Of a stretch of DNA of 5,858 nucleotides, positions 1 through 4,845 are shown one piece after another. The stretch spans positions 1 through 5,858 of the forward strand of contig CALATT010000047.1 in NCBI GenBank assembly GCA_937891905.1, given 5' to 3'. The position numbers and the translations under genes are program-made. This DNA comes from an uncultured Bacteroidales bacterium. Its GTDB lineage: Bacteria > Bacteroidota > Bacteroidia > Bacteroidales > Paludibacteraceae. Below the pieces are notes generated by a model. The model made no database searches. It was not told the DNA's origin and saw nothing but the letters and a program-made list of their open reading frames with translations. Each line of letters begins with the position of its first letter. The stretch's first letter is position 1.

Positions 1-804
1 TGCACGGTAGTAGATTTTTCTATTCGCTATACCAAATCCCTCGATATTAGGGAAAGTGCTATGCAACTCCGTGAGTGTGAAAGTGTGTCCATTATACACC
101 TGCATAGTGTCTTGCGCAGCATCTAGAAGGGCTTTTACCGTTGCATCAGAACGAGGTCCTTCAGCGCGTTCGCCAAAGATACGCTGACTATAGTCACCTT
201 CTGCCGTACGCAGTGCCACGGCATGGGTGGTTCTATCACGCACCTCAAACTCTTTCTGCACCAGTGTGGTATCACCATTGACAACCATCGTCAACCAGAT
301 AGGTGCTTTCTCCATGGCTTTGGTAAAATACACTGTTATCTGCGACCCCCATCCTTCGCCTGGCAGTGGACGAACAAGCTCCACATAAGGGGTATTGATA
401 GGAAATGTCCACATATAGTCCACAGAGTATTTATAGGGGTTGTACATGTTCGCCGTAAAAGTATAGTCCTCGTAGATATAAAATATACTATCATTTGCCA
501 CAAAAGTAGGCACGGTATCATACACCACCACCTCTTTAACAGCCGTCCATGAATTCTTTCCATCCACTTTCAGCACCACGCGATAGGTGCCTGGTTGCTT
601 GTATGTATGCGAAGGTGACTTGATGGTAGTGGTTATACCATCTCCGAAATTCCACTCCCACTCTTCGCCAGAAGATGAGAGGTTATTAAACTTAACCGAC
701 TGCCCTGCGCGTGGAGCCTCAGGACTGAATGTAAAATTAACATCATTCTGCTTGCACGCAATCATCGTCAAGCAGACCATCAATACAATGTATATTCGTT
801 TCAT
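1..804 (-). CDS. PKD-domain lipoprotein, 3' end missing
   Basis: The frame is open from ATG at 804 to the left edge (268 codons, no stop), so the C-terminus lies outside the window. Residues 1-17 form a lipoprotein signal: MKR, a hydrophobic core, then lipobox TMIAC with C17 as the predicted lipidated residue, followed by KQND. Residues about 24-82 are a PKD-type beta-sandwich with WNFGDG (51-56) and HTYKQPGTYRVVL (66-78). A second, diverged PKD-like unit around YMWTFP follows. The rest, ending near FGIANRKIYYRA, I do not recognise. PKD lipoproteins in Bacteroidales are usually envelope or surface proteins binding glycans or other proteins; the exact role is unknown. The gene begins inside the 3' end of miaA, so it is probably co-transcribed and perhaps translationally coupled. 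In-frame ATGs at 810 and 819 are alternative starts, but 804 gives the cleanest signal peptide. Confidence 0.87.
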   Translation of the reverse strand, partial: MKRIYIVLMVCLTMIACKQNDVNFTFSPEAPRAGQSVKFNNLSSSGEEWEWNFGDGITTTIKSPSHTYKQPGTYRVVLKVDGKNSWTAVKEVVVYDTVPTFVANDSIFYIYEDYTFTANMYNPYKYSVDYMWTFPINTPYVELVRPLPGEGWGSQITVYFTKAMEKAPIWLTMVVNGDTTLVQKEFEVRDRTTHAVALRTAEGDYSQRIFGERAEGPRSDATVKALLDAAQDTMQVYNGHTFTLTELHSTFPNIEGFGIANRKIYYRA

Positions 805-1669
805 AATCATTTCTTGCATCCAACCAATGGATGTCGCTATCTCGTCTGAACCAAGTCAACTGGCGCTTGGCATAATGACGACTATTTTGTTGTATCAATT
901 CGATGGCTCTATCCAAGTCATACTCACCCGATAGATAACCAAATAACTCTCTATATCCCACCGTTTGCAAACTATTGAGATGGCGCTGCGCATAGACCTT
1001 CTCGGCCTCTTGCAGCAATCCCTCCTCCATCATTTGCAGCACGCGCTCATTAATACGCGCGTATAGTTCTGCTCGCGGCCTATCCAAACCCACCTTGACG
1101 ATACGGAATGGGCGTTCTTTGTGTGGCTGTGTGCGCAGGGAAGAGTACGCGCTACCTGTTGCTAAACACAACTCCACACAGTGCTTCAATCGTGCAGGGT
1201 TGTTTTGATCTACTATAGCCCAATAGTTCGGGTCTAAGCGCTGTACTTCTTGCTGTAACCATGCCAACCCATGCTTCGCGTGCTGCTCATTCACATGCGC
1301 GCGTATAGCATCGGGCACAGTAGGCAAATCATCCAATCCTTTGCACACCGCATCTGCGTATAGCATCGAACCGCCCGTCATGATGAGCGTATCATGCGCT
1401 GCAAAAAGCTGGTCCATCAGCGCTAACGCATCCCGCTCGTACTGCCCCGCATTATAATCCTCTGTGATAGAACGGTCACCTACAAAATAATGCTTCACAC
1501 GCCTCTGTTCCTCCGCCGTAGGCGCTGCTGTACCAATAGGTATCTCGCGATACATCTGCCTACTATCGCAACTGATAATAGGGCAATGCCAATGCTCAGC
1601 CATACGGAGCGCCAACTCCGTCTTACCCACTCCCGTCGGACCTACTATGAGCAATAATACTTTACTCAA
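743..1669 (-). CDS. miaA: tRNA dimethylallyltransferase MiaA
   Basis: MiaA transfers a dimethylallyl group from DMAPP to N6 of adenosine 37 in tRNAs reading UNN codons, giving i6A37, in the cytoplasm. The 308 residues match the usual family length of about 300. Visible motifs are the P-loop GPTGVGKT (10-17), CDSRQMY (34-40, holding the conserved Asp35), IGTAAPT (45-51), TGGSMLY (98-104; Ser replaces the Thr of the common GGT form), GLDDLPTVP, NPARLKHCVE, and the C-terminal TVGYRELFGYL and KRQLTWFRRD. The only start that keeps the P-loop is TTG at 1669; an in-frame TGA lies at 1675-1673, and the next Met is residue 23, after the P-loop. The TTG lies in a heptamer repeat. The conserved core ends at WLD (282-284); the last 20 or so residues overlap the next gene and look unconserved. 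It lies 38 bp downstream of the pRiA4b-like gene. Confidence 0.96.
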   Translation of the reverse strand: MSKVLLLIVGPTGVGKTELALRMAEHWHCPIISCDSRQMYREIPIGTAAPTAEEQRRVKHYFVGDRSITEDYNAGQYERDALALMDQLFAAHDTLIMTGGSMLYADAVCKGLDDLPTVPDAIRAHVNEQHAKHGLAWLQQEVQRLDPNYWAIVDQNNPARLKHCVELCLATGSAYSSLRTQPHKERPFRIVKVGLDRPRAELYARINERVLQMMEEGLLQEAEKVYAQRHLNSLQTVGYRELFGYLSGEYDLDRAIELIQQNSRHYAKRQLTWFRRDSDIHWLDARNDYETNIHCIDGLLDDDCVQAE

Positions 1670-1705
1670 TACTCAATACTAATTACTCACTACTCAATAC
1701 TCACT
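1664..1705. repeat. Degenerate 7-bp tandem array (ACTCAAT type), six units
   Basis: Six consecutive 7-bp units on the plus strand read ACTCAAT, ACTCAAT, ACTAATT, ACTCACT, ACTCAAT and ACTCACT. The array fills almost all of the 38-bp gap between the pRiA4b-like gene, whose TAA is at 1710-1708, and miaA. It extends six bases into miaA, where the last unit (ATTGAGT on the coding strand) supplies the TTG start and the second codon. Its function is unknown. It shares the period, but not the sequence, of the array at 2384-2460. Confidence 0.85.
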
Positions 1706-1707
1706 AC

Positions 1708-2250
1708 TTAAAACATCGTTCCGTCGTCGAAACTGAGGTCTTGGAAACCTTCCATATCTATATCTCCCAGATCCAACTCATCGCGGAAATCATCATCCAG
1801 ATCCCACGAACCGCTTGTAGCGGCTGCAATAGTAGGGTCAAGGGCCTTGATCTGCTTTGGCGCTTTACCGCTCTGCTCCACGCACTCTACACCATTCATC
1901 GTGCCTGGCATTATTTCGCTTAGTTTACCAAAGAAATAACGCTCAAACATAGGATCGAAGATATAAATAAGGCGTTGCCCTTCTTCCTCTATCAAATCAG
2001 ATAGACGGGTGTCGTTCATCACCATATTATCGTATTCAAAATTCGAATCCATCTCCACGAGGGTCACTTCTTGCCCTTTTTCCCAATCTTCATTGCACAT
2101 GAAGAAAGAAGTCATTTGGTCATCGGTATAACCCACGGATTGCAGAATAGCATTATGCAAGTCCAAGAATGTAGCATCTGGGGCTGCTTCAAATACACGG
2201 CGGAAGTTATGATCACCTTCCTCACAAGAAAAAGTTAACTTATATATCAT
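1708..2250 (-). CDS. pRiA4b ORF-3-like domain protein with acidic tail
   Basis: This 180-residue protein resembles the plasmid pRiA4b ORF-3-like family (often named IS1096 passenger TnpR-like in Bacteroidota). The supporting features are an N-terminal beta strand (IYKLTFSC), an FRRVFEAAPDATFLDLHNAIL segment (about 16-36, matching the family's WRR-like and LH positions), VGYTDDQMTSFFM, and a later IYIFDP strand. The molecular function of the family is not known; the name reflects where it was first found, and nothing nearby suggests a mobile element. The C-terminus from about residue 140 is strongly acidic (many Asp, few basic residues) and probably disordered. I chose ATG at 2250, not the upstream ATG at 2334, because the extra 28 codons cover a good promoter and an 18-bp tandem duplication. 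It is the probable first gene of an operon with miaA. Confidence 0.8.
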   Translation of the reverse strand: MIYKLTFSCEEGDHNFRRVFEAAPDATFLDLHNAILQSVGYTDDQMTSFFMCNEDWEKGQEVTLVEMDSNFEYDNMVMNDTRLSDLIEEEGQRLIYIFDPMFERYFFGKLSEIMPGTMNGVECVEQSGKAPKQIKALDPTIAAATSGSWDLDDDFRDELDLGDIDMEGFQDLSFDDGTMF

Positions 2251-2258
2251 ATTACTTA

Positions 2259-2294
2259 CTTTTAAATCGGCTGCAACTTTTAAATCGGCTGCAA
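2259..2294. repeat. Perfect 18-bp tandem duplication across the transcription start region
   Basis: The 18-bp unit 2259-2276 is repeated exactly at 2277-2294. On the minus strand each copy reads TTGCAGCCGATTTAAAAG. The promoter-proximal copy overlaps the last bases of the -7 element; the second copy lies in the 5' untranslated region, nine bases before the ATG at 2250. The core of the unit also occurs in the potA promoter. Confidence 0.93.
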
Positions 2295-2323
2295 AGGTAA
2301 CATTTTTTTTTGACATACGCAAG
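2292..2323 (-). promoter_or_regulatory. Bacteroidota-type promoter for the pRiA4b-like/miaA/lipoprotein operon
   Basis: The minus strand has CTTG at 2323-2320, exactly 20 bp of spacer, then TACCTTTG at 2299-2292. This fits the known -33 TTTG and -7 TAnnTTTG pattern of the Bacteroidota primary sigma factor, with one mismatch at -33. The spacer holds a run of nine A. Transcription should start a few bases past 2292, leaving a 5' UTR of about 35 nt before the ATG at 2250. Confidence 0.78.
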
Positions 2324-2352
2324 CACACGCGCATTTTTCGCTAAAATACGAC

Positions 2353-2380
2353 GAAAGGTCGCTTCCAAGAGCAACCTTTC
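2353..2380 (-). terminator. Hairpin after the secreted-protein gene, possible terminator
   Basis: An 11-bp stem (GAAAGGTTGCT with AGCGACCTTTC on the minus strand, one U-G wobble) encloses a 6-nt loop. The minus-strand RNA pairs fully, while the plus-strand RNA has an A-C mismatch, so the structure suits transcripts from the gene ending at 2461. Outer bases ACGAA/TTCGT could extend the stem past a small bulge. Only a weak T-rich stretch (TATTTT) lies farther downstream, so calling it an intrinsic terminator is tentative. Confidence 0.45.
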
Positions 2381-2383
2381 CTT

Positions 2384-2460
2384 CGTACATCGTACATCGT
2401 ACATCGTAAATCGTACATCGTAAATGGTACATCGTAAATCGTCCTTCGTCCTTCGTCCAT
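2384..2460. repeat. Degenerate 7-bp tandem array (CGTACAT type), eleven units
   Basis: Exactly eleven 7-bp units without an indel occupy 77 bp. Plus-strand order is CGTACAT three times, CGTAAAT, CGTACAT, CGTAAAT, GGTACAT, CGTAAAT, CGTCCTT twice, CGTCCAT. The array ends flush against the TAG stop codon (2463-2461) of the secreted-protein gene. It would be transcribed as 3' UTR ahead of the hairpin at 2353-2380. Units vary at positions 4-6 while CGT is almost fixed. Function unknown. Confidence 0.92.
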
Positions 2461-4353
2461 CTACCTCACTTCTTGTCCGTGCAGCGTGTACATTTTGCTG
2501 CCTCGTACGATATACACTTGCCCATTATGTAGCACTTTATACACATTCTCTTTAATAGACTGATTTTCAATACTTGTGGTAGTAGATTTTCTACCCAAAC
2601 GGATAGCCTTGACACCTCCATCGCCACTACTTTGAGCGGAGTTGATAGTGAGCATAAAAGCTTGTGGTTGATTCACAATAATTGTGCTACCTGCTTTCAG
2701 CAGAGTGAACTTATTTCCTATCTGTTTGCCATTCACAGAGACAGTGATATCGCGTTCTTTAGAATCCATTGATTTGAGCACTATCGTATCGCATGCAGGC
2801 AAGAACATTTCCAGGTGAGTCTTACCCGCCAATTCGCGACTATAATCGGTGTCTGTTTTGGAGAATTTCCATTTCTTGGTGGCATCAAATCCATACGCAC
2901 CTTTCACCCATGTTTCTGTACCATCAAATACAATCTCTTCGGATGTGTATGTCATAGGTTCTACTGCCTCTACTGCCATCACATATTCAATGCTTGAACC
3001 GTCTGCTCCCGTCAGTATGGCTTTATTGCCATTTTGCTGTAGGATAGCGCCATCACTTACTTTGTAAGTACCGATAGTAGGTAGCGCAGTTCCTGCCAAA
3101 TAATAGGCATGTATGGTATCGGTATTTACATTGATATACGCATTGTAACTATTGGTCATTTTAACCTCATAAATCTCTTTGAGCGCCGTAGTAGCAACAG
3201 TCAGATTGATGGTATATGTCACCTGTGTAGAACCATCTTTAGAGGTGCACACTATTGTCACTACGCCTGGCAAAGAAGAAGGCATTGTGATAGCAACTGT
3301 TCCTCCACTGGCAGCTGTAGCTTCGATAAGAGGTAGTGTGGTGGTGCCGTATGGTAGTTCCACATTATAGTTCGTCTGACCATTGGTAAATCCTGTTAAT
3401 GATTCTCCATTGATGGTGATTCCTGTCAGTTCTGCTGCAGCGTCATTGATTGTTCTAACATACTGATAGATAGGCACATCCTTCTTCTGATCGCTGGTGG
3501 TATAGAATGTATTACTATCCTTCCACGCCAATGACTCACCTTGCTTTTCCTCCTCATATGCAGCCACCTCAACAGGCTGACGCTTAGCTGTTTGCGCAAG
3601 ACTCTCTTCGCCATTACGCTCCCAAAGAAGTATCGTCTCTTTATCCTTAATTGCCATCCATTTGCCATCCGGACTAATATCACCGCCTGTCAGCGTATTA
3701 AACTCTTTTCCATTGCCTAAAGCGCATACTAATTCTAATTTCTGGGTAGCTGTACCATAATTTGTTTGGAAAGGCAAGCGATATAAAGAGCATGCAGCAC
3801 CTTCCACTTTGTCTGCAATATAGAATACCTGCTCTATATTATCATACATCAGCGTTTCGGTATTATGTGCCTTGCCGTCTGGGTAACCAAAACGGATGTA
3901 ATTCACCTTCACTGTAGTGCTACCAGATGTAATGGTAGGTTCCTCAAAATAATAGATATAATAACTATCCTTGTAAGCCAAATCATTATCGCCAATGGCA
4001 CCGATAAAAACATAGTTTTTACCATTATACACTCCCGTAGCTATATCTTCCCAATCATCACGCCCAGGGTCACCACTTATATTCACGGTATAAACCAAGT
4101 CTCCTGTTGGTCGGATGGCGATAATACTCTTCCCTTCGTCTGTGTTCTCATCCCCATGTGCCCATAGATAACCTGGTGTGGTGCGACTACATGCCAAACC
4201 GCTCACTTCTTTGAGCACATTTTTGTAGGCTGTACCACACTCCGTACGAGTGAAATCCTCATTCATCACAAGCGCAGCACCATTATAATTAATAGCTGCT
4301 ACATGCAAAATACTTAGATAAACTAATACCGTCAAAAAGAAAAAACGCTTCAT
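2461..4353 (-). CDS. Secreted beta-propeller-like protein with beta-sandwich domains and short C-terminal tail
   Basis: This 630-residue exported protein starts with a signal peptide (MKRFFFLTVLVYLSILHVAA, cleavage likely after A20). Residues about 25-300 look like a beta-propeller: VSGLACS and LWAHGD (50-68), DWEDIATG (100-107), IGAIGDN (117-123), NTETLMYD (164-171), GGDISPDGKW (223-232) and ESLAWKD (273-279). The recurring WED, ETL and ESL glutamates recall phytase/esterase-like propellers, but I cannot confirm that family or an activity. About 308-390 resembles a cadherin-like beta-sandwich (LTGITINGESL ... TYTINLTV). Another beta-sandwich fills about 475-595. The end, KVLHNGQVYIVRGSKMYTLHGQEVR, is a short tail common on Bacteroidales exported proteins and resembles a reduced type IX sorting signal; export by that route is inferred. 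The ATG at 4353 follows a promoter by about 40 bp. Substrate unknown. Confidence 0.85.
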   Translation of the reverse strand: MKRFFFLTVLVYLSILHVAAINYNGAALVMNEDFTRTECGTAYKNVLKEVSGLACSRTTPGYLWAHGDENTDEGKSIIAIRPTGDLVYTVNISGDPGRDDWEDIATGVYNGKNYVFIGAIGDNDLAYKDSYYIYYFEEPTITSGSTTVKVNYIRFGYPDGKAHNTETLMYDNIEQVFYIADKVEGAACSLYRLPFQTNYGTATQKLELVCALGNGKEFNTLTGGDISPDGKWMAIKDKETILLWERNGEESLAQTAKRQPVEVAAYEEEKQGESLAWKDSNTFYTTSDQKKDVPIYQYVRTINDAAAELTGITINGESLTGFTNGQTNYNVELPYGTTTLPLIEATAASGGTVAITMPSSLPGVVTIVCTSKDGSTQVTYTINLTVATTALKEIYEVKMTNSYNAYINVNTDTIHAYYLAGTALPTIGTYKVSDGAILQQNGNKAILTGADGSSIEYVMAVEAVEPMTYTSEEIVFDGTETWVKGAYGFDATKKWKFSKTDTDYSRELAGKTHLEMFLPACDTIVLKSMDSKERDITVSVNGKQIGNKFTLLKAGSTIIVNQPQAFMLTINSAQSSGDGGVKAIRLGRKSTTTSIENQSIKENVYKVLHNGQVYIVRGSKMYTLHGQEVR

Positions 4354-4392
4354 ACTTTAAAATAGTAAATTGAATAAAAAAGATAATAGCGT

Positions 4393-4410
4393 ACAAAATT
4401 ACTATTTTGT
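4393..4410. promoter_or_regulatory. Inverted repeat over the -7 element, possible operator
   Basis: Perfect 7-bp arms ACAAAAT and ATTTTGT flank a 4-bp spacer (TACT). The repeat covers the -7 element of the secreted-protein promoter, where a bound repressor would block RNA polymerase. No regulator gene is in the window and the DNA is AT-rich, so a chance palindrome is possible. Confidence 0.35.
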
Positions 4411-4425
4411 CATAACATATGCAAG
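4394..4425 (-). promoter_or_regulatory. Bacteroidota-type promoter for the secreted-protein gene
   Basis: The minus strand has CTTG at 4425-4422, 20 bp of spacer, and TAATTTTG at 4401-4394, the same geometry as the other two promoters in the window. The predicted 5' UTR before ATG 4353 is about 35 nt. The sequence from the -33 box, TTGCATATGT, recurs at the potA -33 box. Confidence 0.72.
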
Positions 4426-4478
4426 AAAACAACAATTTTTCTCCCTTTTTCGTCAATTTACATCACTTCTCATTACTG

Positions 4479-4584
4479 ACTAGTCCACTAGTCCACTAGT
4501 CCACTAGTTCCCTAGTTCACTAGTTTATCTAGTCAGGCTAGTTTATCTAGAAATCTAAAAATCTAGAACTCTAGATATCTATCC
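4479..4584. repeat. Degenerate 8-bp tandem array built on CTAG, about thirteen units
   Basis: The array starts with three perfect ACTAGTCC units (4479-4502), followed by ACTAGTTC, CCTAGTTC and ACTAGTTT. It then drifts to ATCTAGTC, one 10-bp unit (4535-4544), ATCTAGAA, ATCTAAAA, ATCTAGAA, CTCTAGAT and ATCTATCC. Eleven palindromic CTAG tetramers occur in about 95 bp. The right part contains an inverted repeat ATCTAGA-AC-TCTAGAT (4561-4576). It sits between the divergent promoters, outside any coding frame I can support. Function unknown. Confidence 0.9.
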
Positions 4585-4690
4585 CCAGCAATAGGGGTTG
4601 CCGTTTTTGATTAAATAATAAAAAATGTTTTCTCTATTTTTGATTTATTTTCTTTATTTTTGTCAAATCTAAACTCAAAATTGAAAATAG
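4585..4690. other. AT-rich stretch upstream of the potA promoter
   Basis: No gene is visible here. Apart from a short GC-richer patch (4585-4603), the sequence is T- and A-tract DNA. TATTTTTG, which matches the -7 consensus TAnnTTTG, occurs at 4635-4642 and again exactly 20 bp later at 4655-4662. Neither copy has a TTTG at the right upstream distance, so these are weak promoter candidates at best; the tract may act as an UP-like or bent element for the promoter at 4691. Confidence 0.4.
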
Positions 4691-4722
4691 TTTGCATATG
4701 TGCAATATTTTTACTACCTTTG
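4691..4722 (+). promoter_or_regulatory. Bacteroidota-type promoter for potA
   Basis: A perfect match to the consensus: TTTG at 4691-4694, 20 bp of spacer, TACCTTTG at 4715-4722. Transcription should start a few bases downstream, giving a potA leader of about 120 nt. The -7 box and the 10 bases after it are identical to the pRiA4b-like operon promoter. Confidence 0.85.
4692..4705. promoter_or_regulatory. Short inverted repeat over the potA -33 box
   Basis: TTGCA and TGCAA flank a 4-bp spacer (TATG), overlapping the -33 element of the potA promoter. It could be an operator half-site pair, but 5-bp arms are short enough to arise by chance. Confidence 0.25.
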
Positions 4723-4736
4723 CAGCCGATTTTATT

Positions 4737-4787
4737 ATGCGTAAGTATGCGCGCACCGAGACGCGCACTCGCAATACAATAATTTAA
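4737..4787 (+). CDS. Possible 16-residue arginine-rich leader peptide upstream of potA
   Basis: ATG at 4737 opens a 17-codon frame encoding MRKYARTETRTRNTII and ending in TAA. It starts within about 10-15 bases of the predicted transcription start, so it is the first ATG on the mRNA. Four of 16 residues are Arg and one is Lys. The hairpin 4748-4767 lies wholly within it. This may be chance, since a random leader of this length can contain such a frame; arginine is a polyamine precursor, which makes a regulatory leader conceivable but unproven. Confidence 0.25.
   Translation: MRKYARTETRTRNTII
4748..4767 (+). promoter_or_regulatory. GC-rich hairpin in the potA leader
   Basis: TGCGCG and CGCGCA pair as a 6-bp stem around an 8-nt loop (CACCGAGA). 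It stands out in an otherwise AT-rich leader, near the 5' end of the predicted transcript. No T-run follows, so it is not a plain intrinsic terminator; it could stabilise the RNA 5' end or influence leader translation. Confidence 0.4.
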
Positions 4788-4798
4788 ACACTATTTTT

Positions 4799-4831
4799 AT
4801 GATTACTTGGGAATACAGAAACCCTATTTAG
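4799..4831 (+). CDS. Possible second leader mini-ORF (10 residues) upstream of potA
   Basis: ATG at 4799 opens MITWEYRNPI followed by TAG, ending 14 bases before the potA ATG. It is in a different frame from potA. Ribosomes terminating here could reinitiate at potA, but there is no independent support and it may be chance. Confidence 0.15.
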   Translation: MITWEYRNPI

Positions 4832-4845
4832 ACTATTTTACCCAA

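Noticed and set aside
223..552. 109-codon plus-strand open frame
   Set aside because: It lies antisense to the lipoprotein gene, which has signal peptide, lipobox and PKD motifs; the plus-strand product has no recognisable features.
1708..2250. Transposon or resolvase gene, from the IS1096 TnpR-like family label
   Set aside because: There is no recombinase motif, terminal inverted repeat or target duplication; the label is historical and the gene sits in a housekeeping operon.
2251..2334. Upstream extension of the pRiA4b-like protein from ATG 2334 (28 extra residues)
   Set aside because: The stretch contains a well-spaced promoter and the 18-bp duplication, and the family-like sequence begins at the ATG at 2250.
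2384..2460. CRISPR array
   Set aside because: Units are 7 bp and directly adjacent, with no spacers and no cas genes nearby.
3865..4167. 100-codon plus-strand open frame
   Set aside because: It is antisense to the secreted-protein gene, is rich in Ile, His and Cys without any motif, and has no promoter or family resemblance.
4655..4662. Additional potA promoter at the TATTTTTG boxes (4635 and 4655)
   Set aside because: No TTTG-like -33 element lies about 20 bp upstream of either box, while the promoter at 4691-4722 is a perfect match.
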